Of a stretch of DNA of 64,000 bases, positions 43,586-51,424 are shown one piece after another. Position 1 is the first letter of the stretch; the number at the start of each line of letters is the position of its first letter. This DNA comes from Shinella sp. WSJ-2 (GTDB lineage Bacteria; Pseudomonadota; Alphaproteobacteria; Rhizobiales; Rhizobiaceae): assembly GCF_003432075.1 (NCBI RefSeq), contig NZ_QWBU01000004.1, positions 372,001-436,000 of the forward strand, read 5' to 3'. The position numbers and the translations under genes are program-made. The notes under the pieces were generated by a model. It was given only the letters and a program-made list of their open reading frames with translations. It made no database searches and was not told the origin of the DNA.

Positions 43586-44394
43586 GCGACCTCCCGCAAT
43601 GCGCTTTCAAGCACAGGCACCGAGGAGGCTATGAGAGAGCGGAGTGCGGAGATCGCCTGCCAGTCCGGCACGCCGGTCCACTCGTCCATGAAAATCTTCT
43701 TGAACTCGACGGCGATGGCGCAGCCGCTTGCCGGAAAGCGCTCATGGATGAACCGCGTCTGCTCGCCGCGGCCCTGGAAAGCGACGTTCTCGCGTACATC
43801 GAGCCGACGGCCGAGGAAATCGTAGTCGGCGCAGAAATCCATGAAAGCATCGACGACGGGCGCCCAGCGGGCGCGGTCCATGGAGATCGTGCCGATATTG
43901 ATATCAGGCGCATCCGCCGCCGCCGTCGGCGTGCTTGCGGCTCCATCACGGCGATGGTTGTAGCTATGGATATCGAGCACGACGAAGGCGCCATATTGCG
44001 CCTCCACACCGCGCAGATAATTTTCCAGCATGCCGTAATAGGCATCGTGCAGCGCCAGGCTTTCGGAGAGATCGGCGTCGGACAAAGCCTCGCGCCAGAC
44101 CTTCAGGCCCCAAGCCTGCTCCGGCCGCTGATAGACGGCGGCATCCCGCGCGCGGTTAAGATCGATCTCGAAGCGCGAGCGCTGGAAGACGATACGGTTG
44201 GCGAGGTCATGGATGATTTCGGCGGTAAAGGGATCTTCTTCGCGCAACCGCCCGTCCTCGTGGAGCGCCATTCTGGAAAGAAGGTTTTCCCTGACAGCAT
44301 GACCGTTGTGGATGGCGGTTCCGATGATCGGCGAGGCCCCGCGCGAGGTCATCCACCACACATGATCGCCGGTAAATTCGCTATCGTCCAACAT
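43582..44394 (-). CDS. N-formylglutamate amidohydrolase family protein
   Basis: A 270-residue zinc hydrolase of the HutG/FGase family. Visible motifs are PIIGTAIHNGHAVREN, FEIDLNRARDAAVY, VVLDIHSYNHRR and a late acid/Lys region CAIAVEFKKIFMDEWTG, which supply the metal and substrate residues. Classical members hydrolyse N-formyl-L-glutamate in histidine degradation, but no hut genes are nearby. Its operon partners are a carboxypeptidase-like protein and an ATP-grasp ligase, so it may act on another N-acyl or pyroglutamyl-like amide. It is the first gene of the operon. Confidence 0.87.
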   Translation of the reverse strand: MLDDSEFTGDHVWWMTSRGASPIIGTAIHNGHAVRENLLSRMALHEDGRLREEDPFTAEIIHDLANRIVFQRSRFEIDLNRARDAAVYQRPEQAWGLKVWREALSDADLSESLALHDAYYGMLENYLRGVEAQYGAFVVLDIHSYNHRRDGAASTPTAAADAPDINIGTISMDRARWAPVVDAFMDFCADYDFLGRRLDVRENVAFQGRGEQTRFIHERFPASGCAIAVEFKKIFMDEWTGVPDWQAISALRSLIASSVPVLESALREVA

Positions 44395-44536
44395 GCGTCG
44401 CCGTGCTCCAGTCCCAGATGCGGCAGGAATGCCTCACGATCATCTTCGTTCCAAAGGCCGCAAGAAGCTTGCCCCTTGGAGGGAGACGAAAAGCGCTCTA
44501 TCTGAACGGACGACGCGTTTTTCGGCGAGGACCCCT

Positions 44537-44902
44537 TTGCGCACGATCTACATGATGGCGGGCCTGTTCATGACGGCCCTCGGCATCGTCGGCGCTTTCC
44601 TGCCGCTCCTGCCGACGACGCCGTTCTTGCTCGTCGCGGTCTGGTGCTTTTCCCGCTCCTCGCCGCGTCTCGAACAATGGCTGCTGACCCACAAGACTCT
44701 TGGCCCGCCGCTGACGAACTGGCGTCGCGAGGGTGCGATTTCCGGTCGCGCCAAGATCACCGCCGTCAGCCTGATCGTCGTAAGCTACGCCTTCTTCTTC
44801 TATCGCACCAAGCCTTCGGTTCTGATGGCGGTCATCGTCGGCCTCGTGCTGTCCTGCAGCGCGCTGTTCATCCTCACCCGCCCGTTGCCGAAAGGAAAAT
44901 GA
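44537..44902 (+). CDS. YbaN/DUF454 inner-membrane protein
   Basis: About 121 residues with the YbaN core: a first membrane segment IYMMAGLFMTALGIVGAFLPLLPTTPFLLVAVWCFSRSSPRLEQWLL (the PLLPTTPFLL and CFSRSSPR stretches are the family signature) and two further segments. Function is unknown. The start is uncertain: I use a TTG with GAGG 6 bases upstream because it matches the length of E. coli YbaN and leaves room for a divergent promoter. Open frame continues left to an ATG at 44393 that would overlap the divergent amidohydrolase start. The photolyase follows after 4 bases, so the two are one operon. Confidence 0.8.
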   Translation: MRTIYMMAGLFMTALGIVGAFLPLLPTTPFLLVAVWCFSRSSPRLEQWLLTHKTLGPPLTNWRREGAISGRAKITAVSLIVVSYAFFFYRTKPSVLMAVIVGLVLSCSALFILTRPLPKGK

Positions 44903-44906
44903 GATA

Positions 44907-46346
44907 ATGACGGAAAAAAGCAATCCGCCCGTCATCGTCTGGTTCCGCCGCGACCTGCGCACGCACGACAATGCCGCCCTTTCCGCCGCCGCCGAGAGCG
45001 GCCGGCCCGTCGTAGCGCTCTATATCCGCGAAGCGGCCGACGGGACTGGCCCGCTCGGCGCCGCGCAAGCCTGGTGGCTGCACCATTCGCTGACGTCGCT
45101 CGGCAAGGCCCTCAAGGCGCTGGGAGCGCCGCTGATCCTACGCGGCGGCGAAGCGGGCAAGGTTCTGGACGATCTGATTGCGGAAACCGGCGCTGGGACG
45201 ATCTACTGGAACCGGCGGTACGACCCCGCCGGCATCAGGATCGATACGGACATCAAGGCATCGCTGAAGGCGCGGGGTCTCACCGCGAAGAGTTTTGCGG
45301 GCGAGTTGCTGCATGACCCGACCCGCCTGTTGACAGGCGAGAAGAAGCCCTACCGCGTCTATACACCCTTCTGGCGTGCCTTCGAGCGGGACGGCGAGCC
45401 GCATGAGCCGGTCGATGCGCCGGAAAAACTTGCCACTCTGCATCCGGCACCGAAATCCGAAACGCTCGATGACTGGAACTTGCTGCCCAGCAAGCCGGAC
45501 TGGGCGGCCACATTCGGCGAGGTCTGGACGCCGGGCGAGGAGGCCGCACTGGAGCGCCTCGAGACCTTCGCCGACGGCGTTATCGACGGTTATCAGACAA
45601 AACGCGACCATCCCTCCATTGATGCTACCTCCCTGCTGTCGCCGCATCTGGCGATGGGCGAAATCTCGCCGGCGCGGGTCTGGCACGCAACGCGCGGCCT
45701 GAAGGCGCCGACGGACGACGTGATCCATTTCCGGAAGGAGTTGGTCTGGCGGGAATTCTGCCACCACCTGCATTTTCACTTTCCGGCGCTGGCGGAGAAG
45801 AACTGGAACGATCGCTTTGACGCCTTTCCGTGGGAAGGCAGCAAAAAGGAGTTCGAGGCCTGGACGCGTGGCGAAACCGGCTATCCCATCGTTGATGCGG
45901 GCATGCGGCAGCTCTGGCAACACGGCTTCATGCACAATCGGGTGCGCATGATCACCGCCTCCTTCCTCATCAAACACCTGATGATCGACTGGCGGCGCGG
46001 CGAACGATGGTTTCGCGATACGCTCGTCGATGCGGATGCCGCGTCGAATGCGGCGAACTGGCAATGGGTTGCCGGTTCCGGCGCCGATGCCTCGCCCTTT
46101 TTCCGTATCTTCAATCCGATCCTGCAGGGCGAAAAATTCGATCCTGACGGCACCTATGTGCGCCGCTTCGTGCCGGAACTGGAAAAGCTGGATGCCACCT
46201 TCATCCACAAACCCTTCGACGCGCCCGAAAGCGCGCTGAAAAAGGCAGGCGTGGTGCTCGGAGAAACCTATCCCAGGCCGCTCGTTGACCATGCCAAGGC
46301 ACGCGAACGGGCACTTGGCGCCTATAAGGCGCTGAAGGACGATTAA
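44907..46346 (+). CDS. phrB: Deoxyribodipyrimidine photolyase (class I, PhrB type)
   Basis: A 479-residue flavoenzyme that uses blue light to split cyclobutane pyrimidine dimers in DNA. The N-terminal antenna-binding Rossmann part begins VIVWFRRDLRTHDNAAL. The C-terminal FAD-binding domain has LVWREFCHHLHFHFP, WTRGETGYPIVDAGMRQLWQHGFMHNRVRM, KHLMIDWRRGERWFRDTLVDADAASNAANWQWVAGSG and SPFFRIFNP, the most conserved photolyase block, including Trp residues of the electron chain. AGGAAAATG precedes the ATG. Its stop overlaps the convergent phnN stop by 3 bases. Confidence 0.96.
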   Translation: MTEKSNPPVIVWFRRDLRTHDNAALSAAAESGRPVVALYIREAADGTGPLGAAQAWWLHHSLTSLGKALKALGAPLILRGGEAGKVLDDLIAETGAGTIYWNRRYDPAGIRIDTDIKASLKARGLTAKSFAGELLHDPTRLLTGEKKPYRVYTPFWRAFERDGEPHEPVDAPEKLATLHPAPKSETLDDWNLLPSKPDWAATFGEVWTPGEEAALERLETFADGVIDGYQTKRDHPSIDATSLLSPHLAMGEISPARVWHATRGLKAPTDDVIHFRKELVWREFCHHLHFHFPALAEKNWNDRFDAFPWEGSKKEFEAWTRGETGYPIVDAGMRQLWQHGFMHNRVRMITASFLIKHLMIDWRRGERWFRDTLVDADAASNAANWQWVAGSGADASPFFRIFNPILQGEKFDPDGTYVRRFVPELEKLDATFIHKPFDAPESALKKAGVVLGETYPRPLVDHAKARERALGAYKALKDD

Positions 46347-46939
46347 TCCAGCGGCGCCAGCGCCGCCGTGAGCACCGACACGAAGGCCTCGCCCGCATCA
46401 CCAAGCGCACCGCTGTTGTCGATGACCACGGTATCGGAAGCCACGACGATGTCCGGCACCGCGCGATCGAGCCGCTTTGCAATCGCCTCGGCGCTTTCCC
46501 GACCGCGCGCTGCAAGCCGCTCCGCGAGGATTTCCGGACGCGCGGTGACGACAACGACCTTGAGCCGTGGATAGATTGCCGCGAAAGCCGGCAGCGCCGA
46601 GCGGCTGCCATTGGCGATCAGCGTCACGCCTCTGGCAAGGTCGTCGAGCGTTTCGCGCGGAATGCCGTAGGACAGGCCGTGCGCATCCCAAGACACGGCA
46701 AAGCCGCCCTCGGCCTGACGGCGGCGAAATCCATCGGCATCGATAGCCTGATGCGCCTCCCCGCCGGCATCCGCCGGGCGGGTGATGACGCGGCGCACGA
46801 ATTTCACCCGCGCCTCGTCGACGAAGTGTCTGAAAGCATAGGACATGACGCTGTCCTTGCCCGCCCCGCTCGGGCCGACAACCACCACCATCGTGCCGGC
46901 CGCGACCGGCTTGGCGACGATATCGCCGTCCATCCTCAT
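46343..46939 (-). CDS. phnN: Ribose 1,5-bisphosphate phosphokinase
   Basis: A 198-residue kinase that phosphorylates ribose 1,5-bisphosphate to PRPP with ATP, closing the C-P lyase pathway. Walker A is GPSGAGKDS at residues 22-30, and the guanylate-kinase-like fold continues with FVRRVITRPADAGGEAHQAID, WDAHGLSYGIPRE and VTARPEILAERLAARGRES. It starts in an ATGA overlap with phnM and is the last gene of the long phn run; its stop converges on the photolyase stop. Confidence 0.94.
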   Translation of the reverse strand: MRMDGDIVAKPVAAGTMVVVVGPSGAGKDSVMSYAFRHFVDEARVKFVRRVITRPADAGGEAHQAIDADGFRRRQAEGGFAVSWDAHGLSYGIPRETLDDLARGVTLIANGSRSALPAFAAIYPRLKVVVVTARPEILAERLAARGRESAEAIAKRLDRAVPDIVVASDTVVIDNSGALGDAGEAFVSVLTAALAPLD

Positions 46940-48069
46940 GCCACCCGCTTGCCCTGCCGCCAGACCGAGCGCACGACCGGAACGCCGGACGGGCGGCGCA
47001 CGCGCACAATATCGGCGCGCAGCCCCCTGGCAATGGCGCCGCGATCATCGAGGCCGACGGTGCGCGCCGGCGTCGTGGAGACCATAGCGATCGACTTGGT
47101 GAGATCCATGCCCTCGTCGGCGAGGATGAAGGGCGCGTGCATCAAGCTGAAGGGTACGTAATCGGAGGAGAGCACGTCGAGCACGCCCATCTCGGCGAGA
47201 TCGCGCGCGGCGATATTGCCGGAATGCGACTTGCCGCGCACGATGTTCGGCGCGCCCATCAATACGCTCATGCCCGCGCCATGCGAGGCCTTGGCAGCCT
47301 CGAAGCTCGTCGGGAATTCGGCAAGGCGGATGCCGTAGCCGATGGCTTCCTCGACATGCTCCAATGTCGCATCGTCATGACTGGCGACCGAGATGTTGCG
47401 CGCCGCGCAAGAGGCGGCGATGGCGTCGCGGTGCGGCTTGGCGTATCGGGCGGACAGGTCCTGCTGACGCTTGCAGAATTCGGCGAATTCGGCGTCGGAA
47501 AGGCCGCGCTTCTTCTGGTAGTAGAGCACATATTGCTCCATCGTCTGGAACTGGCGCTGGCCGGGCGCGTGGTCCATCAGCGAAACGAGACGGACCAGCG
47601 GGTCCTTCTCGAATTCCTCATAGTGATCGAGCACATTGTCGGTCGAGACCTCGCAGCGCAGATGGATGAGGTGTTCCGCGCGCAGACGGTCCTCGTTCTG
47701 CGCCTCGGCGATAGCGTCGGCCATGGCGCGCATCTCGCCCTTCTCGAAGCCGCCATCGGCATCCGAGCCCATGCGCAGGCAGTCGAAGACCGTGGTGATG
47801 CCTGACGTCACGACCTGCGCGTCATGCGACTGGATTGCCGCCGTCTTGCCCCAGCGCACGCCGGGGCGCGGCGAATAGTGAGCCTCGAGGTGGTCGGTAT
47901 GCAGTTCCACGAGGCCGGGGATCAGGAAGTCGCCTTCCATGTCCTCGCCGGCCGCCGACGGGCCTTCGGAAATATCGGCGATGAGACCATCGCGCAGCAC
48001 CAGCGTGCCGTCGAGGATCTGGTCCTCCAGCACGATGCGGGCATTGGAAAGAACGGTTTCACGGGTCAT
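46936..48069 (-). CDS. phnM: Alpha-D-ribose 1-methylphosphonate 5-triphosphate diphosphatase
   Basis: A 377-residue amidohydrolase-superfamily enzyme that removes pyrophosphate from ribose 1-alkylphosphonate 5-triphosphate before C-P cleavage. The metal-binding motif is visible as LIPGLVELHTDHLEAHYSPRPG, with later histidines in VSLMDHAPGQRQF and ISVASHDDATLEHVEEA, and the terminal DYVPFSLMHAPF. I start at the ATG one base beyond the DUF1045 gene stop; more than 180 bases of open frame upstream belong to that gene's region. It overlaps phnN by ATGA. Confidence 0.95.
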   Translation of the reverse strand: MTRETVLSNARIVLEDQILDGTLVLRDGLIADISEGPSAAGEDMEGDFLIPGLVELHTDHLEAHYSPRPGVRWGKTAAIQSHDAQVVTSGITTVFDCLRMGSDADGGFEKGEMRAMADAIAEAQNEDRLRAEHLIHLRCEVSTDNVLDHYEEFEKDPLVRLVSLMDHAPGQRQFQTMEQYVLYYQKKRGLSDAEFAEFCKRQQDLSARYAKPHRDAIAASCAARNISVASHDDATLEHVEEAIGYGIRLAEFPTSFEAAKASHGAGMSVLMGAPNIVRGKSHSGNIAARDLAEMGVLDVLSSDYVPFSLMHAPFILADEGMDLTKSIAMVSTTPARTVGLDDRGAIARGLRADIVRVRRPSGVPVVRSVWRQGKRVA

Positions 48070-48070
48070 G

Positions 48071-48778
48071 TCAGGCGGTCTTTCTGTTGGCGGCCCCACC
48101 CAGTGGGAAGAGCGAATGGACGGTGAAATCAGCGCCGCGCGAGGGTTCCCGGAAGAGCGCGAGGCCGTGGATCGGCAGCGGTCGGCCGTGGAATTCGGCG
48201 AATTGATCGAGAAGCACGCTTTCGACGGCACCGCGGCGCTCGTCCGGAACACGCCCCGTCAGTGTCATGTGGAAGCGAAACTCGTCGAAAACATAGGGAT
48301 AGCCCCATTGTACGAGGTTCCGGCGCTCGTCCGCCGTCAGCTCATCCGGCTTGCGGCGCGCGATATCGGCGGAGCTCAGCGGCGCGCGAAAACGCTCGAA
48401 GCGACGCACGACCTCGCCGGCAAAGGCCTGGAGGGGATCGCAGTGATCGCCCGGCACCACCGCGAAGAACGAGCCGAGACGGCCGACGATGACTTCGGGG
48501 ATGTCGAAAGGCTCGATCTCCGAGACGAAGCGGCCGATCTCGGCTATCAGCTCGGCTTCGCTGCGGCCGTCGGCCAGCGAAAATGGCGCTTTCAACGTGG
48601 CGTGAAAACCGTAGCGGCGCGGATCGGCGGTCAGGCCCGCAAGCGCCTCGGCGTCAAAACCGTTCACGGCCGGCTGCTCCAGGCGGGCGCCAGTAAAGGC
48701 ATTGCGGCCGAGCCAGCGCTGGGCGGCAAGGGTCAGCGGATCGCTGGCGGGAGGGGTGAAATACAGGGCGTAACGCAA
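48071..48778 (-). CDS. DUF1045 phosphonate-metabolism protein (2H phosphoesterase)
   Basis: A 235-residue protein with the paired HxT motifs of the 2H phosphoesterase superfamily: YGFHATLKAPF in the first half and FRFHMTLTGRV in the second. The family accompanies C-P lyase operons. It is a good candidate for opening the 5-phosphoribosyl 1,2-cyclic phosphate product of C-P lyase, the step done by PhnP elsewhere; no phnP is visible in this cluster. I choose a TTG start (LRYALYFTPP, the usual family N-terminus) with AGGA about 8 bases upstream; an ATG 24 bases earlier is possible. It lies one base from the phnM start. Confidence 0.88.
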   Translation of the reverse strand: MRYALYFTPPASDPLTLAAQRWLGRNAFTGARLEQPAVNGFDAEALAGLTADPRRYGFHATLKAPFSLADGRSEAELIAEIGRFVSEIEPFDIPEVIVGRLGSFFAVVPGDHCDPLQAFAGEVVRRFERFRAPLSSADIARRKPDELTADERRNLVQWGYPYVFDEFRFHMTLTGRVPDERRGAVESVLLDQFAEFHGRPLPIHGLALFREPSRGADFTVHSLFPLGGAANRKTA

Positions 48779-48875
48779 AGGCTCATTCCTACCGAAAGTC
48801 ATTTGACGCCGCCTTGGGAGGCGACGCAGGAGCTTGAAGGGATTCGTGTGGCAGCATCATGCCGCCAGAACGACA

Positions 48876-50378
48876 TCAATGCGACGGCTTGCCCATCAGG
48901 CGCGAGCGCAGCGCATTGGAAATGCCGTCGAAGATGAAGACGACGATGAGGATCAGCAACACCATATAGGCGACGTTCTCCCAGTCCGAATTGGTCCGCA
49001 TCGCCTCCCAGAGTTTCAGGCCGATGCCGCCGGCCCCGACCGCGCCGATGATCGTCGCAGAACGGGTGTTCGATTCCCAGAAATAAAGCGCCTGCGAGGC
49101 AAAGAGCGGCATGACCTGCGGCAGCACGCCAAAGCGCTGCACGGCGACGGGTGCTGCGCCAACGGACTTAACGCCCTCGCGCTGCTTGTCGTCGATATTC
49201 TCCAGCGCCTCGGAATAGAGTTTGCCGAGCGTGCCGGTATCCGTGAAGAAGATCGCCGACATGCCGGCGAGCGGTCCGGGGCCGAAAGCGCGGGTGAAGA
49301 ACAGCGCCCAGATCAGCATATCGACCGAGCGCAAGAAATCGAAGAGGCGCTTTGTCAGCTGGTTGGACAGCCAGCTGCGCGTGATGTTGCGGGCGGCCAT
49401 GAACGCGAGCGGAAAGGCCAGCAGCATGGCGAAGAGCGTGCCGACGAAGGCCATGACGATGGTCTGGAGCAGCTTGGTCCAGACGTCGAGATGCTGCCAT
49501 TCGGCATTGTAGAGGATGTTGTCCCAGGCGAGCGAGAGGTTCGACTGCTTCGGGTCGATCCGGTCGCCCGAGGCGATCAGCGAATAGACCTCCGACATCG
49601 ACTTACCATGGAACGGCGAGTTGGTGTCGAACAGGAAATTGGCCCAGCCGAGGAAGCGTTTGCGGATCGAGACATCGCCAGCTTCGATCTCGCCCCAGCC
49701 GGCAAAGCCGAAAGCGAGCGTGATCTTTTCGCCCGGCCGCTTCTGCGTCGCCCAGGCCGGAAGAGCGCCATCGACCTCCATGGCGCCGTTGTCGAGATCG
49801 ACAACCAGCGTCTCTCCGGCATGCTGCACGGTCACGCGATCCGGCACGACCTCGACGCTTGTCGAGGAATTGAGCGTGATCACCGCACGCTTGACGACCT
49901 CTTCCTCGCGGATCGTCGCCGTCGCCATGCTTTCAGCGGCCGCATCCGAGCCACCGAGAACGGCGCCCTCGCCCATGAAACCCATGGAAGCGGGTTTCTT
50001 GGCCGTGGTGGCCGAGGTGCCGGCGGCCGGGGTGGTGCGGCTCATCGTGCCGCGCTCGATCTCGACCCAGTCGGGCTCGGCATTCGGCCCGAGTGGTGAG
50101 AAACGCGGATAGGTGAGCTTCATCGCGCCATCGGGCGCGATCGTCACTTCCGGGCGCACCTCGTAGGAGACCCAATCGGCGAGATAGGTGCCGGCGATGT
50201 TCCAGTTTGCGGTGGTCAGGACGTGGCCAATGGCGAAGAACCACCAGCAATAGAGCGCATAGAGCACGAAGCCGCCGGCAATGATGGCGACGCGGAAGCG
50301 CTGCCAGAATGAACGGTGGAACACGGCCGGATGACGTGCCGCGATCTCATCCATCTGTGCGGAATTGAGGGTCGTCAT
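48876..50378 (-). CDS. phnE: Phosphonate ABC transporter permease PhnE, long form with extracytoplasmic insertion
   Basis: A 500-residue permease, against about 260-320 for typical PhnE. After the first membrane segment (VAIIAGGFVLYALYCWWFFAIGHVL, residues about 30-54) comes a hydrophilic region of roughly 250 residues. This is followed by the membrane core from about residue 302 (LLQTIVMAFVGTLFAMLLAFPLAFMAARNI) with the PhnE motif RSATIIGAVGAGGIGLKLWEAMR. The insertion contains beta-rich repeats (VITLNSSTSVEVVPDRVTV, ETLVVDLDNGAMEVD) and a Ser/Ala/Gly-rich linker. It follows the shorter phnE after 9 bases and would pair with it as a heterodimer. Confidence 0.92.
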   Translation of the reverse strand: MTTLNSAQMDEIAARHPAVFHRSFWQRFRVAIIAGGFVLYALYCWWFFAIGHVLTTANWNIAGTYLADWVSYEVRPEVTIAPDGAMKLTYPRFSPLGPNAEPDWVEIERGTMSRTTPAAGTSATTAKKPASMGFMGEGAVLGGSDAAAESMATATIREEEVVKRAVITLNSSTSVEVVPDRVTVQHAGETLVVDLDNGAMEVDGALPAWATQKRPGEKITLAFGFAGWGEIEAGDVSIRKRFLGWANFLFDTNSPFHGKSMSEVYSLIASGDRIDPKQSNLSLAWDNILYNAEWQHLDVWTKLLQTIVMAFVGTLFAMLLAFPLAFMAARNITRSWLSNQLTKRLFDFLRSVDMLIWALFFTRAFGPGPLAGMSAIFFTDTGTLGKLYSEALENIDDKQREGVKSVGAAPVAVQRFGVLPQVMPLFASQALYFWESNTRSATIIGAVGAGGIGLKLWEAMRTNSDWENVAYMVLLILIVVFIFDGISNALRSRLMGKPSH

Positions 50379-50387
50379 GGCGCACTC

Positions 50388-51350
50388 CTATTGGGCCAGC
50401 CGGAAGGCCTGGTCGCCGACGAGCTTGCGGCGCAGCCATGCGGAAAACTGGTCGACGGCGATGATGGTGATGAGCAGCAGGAGCACGATGGCGAGCGTCT
50501 TGGCCTGGTGGTTCTGGCCGATCGACAGACGCAGCAACTCGCCGATACCGCCGCCACCGACGGCGCCGATGATCGTCGAGGCGCGCACATTGATTTCGAG
50601 GCGCAGCAAGAAATAACTCATGAAGTTCGGCAGAACCTGCGGCACGATGCCGAACCAGACACGTTCGATCCAGCTCGCACCGACGGCGCGAAGCCCCTCC
50701 TCCGCCTTCATGTCGGCATTCTCGACGACTTCGAAGAACAGTTTTCCGAGCGCGCCGACGGTGTGGATCGACACGGCGATGACGGCCGGCAACGGGCCGA
50801 GCGACAGGATGGCGAGGAAGAAGCCGGCGAGCACGACCTCCGGGAAGGCGCGCAGGATTTCCATGAAGCGCCGCACGAAGCCGCGCAGCAGGCGGTTTGC
50901 GACGAGATTCTTTGCCGCGAGGAAACACAGCAGGAAGCCGAAGACCATGCCGATGACCGTGGAGAAGATCGCGATGTTCAGCGTCTCAAGCATCTTGTGG
51001 AAGTATTCCGGCACATAGAAGCTCTCGGTGATATAGAGTCGGCCCTCGGGATAATTGTATTTGAAACTGCCGTCGTCATAGGGCGACGGAAGGTCGAACA
51101 GCGCGCGAAACACTTCCATTCCGTCGCGCGGCACCATGTCGCCGACGAAATCGAAGAGATAGGGCAAGCGGTCGAAGAATTTTCCCGCATTGGTCTCATT
51201 GGCAAACCAGAGCGAGCCTGAAAGCGCGAGTGCGACAATGGCGAAACCAAGCCAGCTGTAGAGGCGGCGGCGCGCAGTCAGCTCCTGGAAGTGCTGCTCG
51301 ATGAGCGCGCCCTTCTCGCTGAAACCGTCGTGAAGCGTGTTCATGGCCAT
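50388..51350 (-). CDS. phnE: Phosphonate ABC transporter permease PhnE
   Basis: A 320-residue inner-membrane permease. The first segment is at about residues 30-50 (YSWLGFAIVALALSGSLWFA), then an extracytoplasmic loop to about residue 120, then the core with ILRAFPEVVLAGFFLAILSLGPLPAVIAV and RASTIIGAVGGGGIGELLRLSIGQNH, the conserved PhnE EAA-like region. An ATG 6 bases further in is an equally possible start. It is separated from phnD by 74 bases carrying a strong hairpin. Confidence 0.93.
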   Translation of the reverse strand: MAMNTLHDGFSEKGALIEQHFQELTARRRLYSWLGFAIVALALSGSLWFANETNAGKFFDRLPYLFDFVGDMVPRDGMEVFRALFDLPSPYDDGSFKYNYPEGRLYITESFYVPEYFHKMLETLNIAIFSTVIGMVFGFLLCFLAAKNLVANRLLRGFVRRFMEILRAFPEVVLAGFFLAILSLGPLPAVIAVSIHTVGALGKLFFEVVENADMKAEEGLRAVGASWIERVWFGIVPQVLPNFMSYFLLRLEINVRASTIIGAVGGGGIGELLRLSIGQNHQAKTLAIVLLLLITIIAVDQFSAWLRRKLVGDQAFRLAQ

Positions 51351-51371
51351 GGTCTGTCCGCCGCGAAGTCG

Positions 51372-51408
51372 AAATCAAAAAGGCGCCGGCCGGGAAGCGG
51401 CCGGCGCC
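51372..51408 (-). terminator. Attenuator-like hairpin between phnD and phnE
   Basis: Perfect 10-base arms GGCGCCGGCC (51382-51391) and GGCCGGCGCC (51399-51408) with a 7-base loop, followed on the minus strand by TTTTTGATTT. This is a good intrinsic terminator in form. Because phnE genes follow, it should be leaky and lower permease expression relative to the binding protein. Confidence 0.72.
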
Positions 51409-51424
51409 CGATGCCTGGTGGCGA

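Noticed and set aside
48796-48826. A GCCGCC/GGCG(A)C hairpin between phnE and the DUF1045 gene
   Set aside because: The stem is short and imperfect with no T run; such pairings are expected by chance at this GC content.
48834-50099. A 421-codon plus-strand frame opposite the long phnE
   Set aside because: Shadow of the permease gene; no ribosome binding site and low-complexity product.
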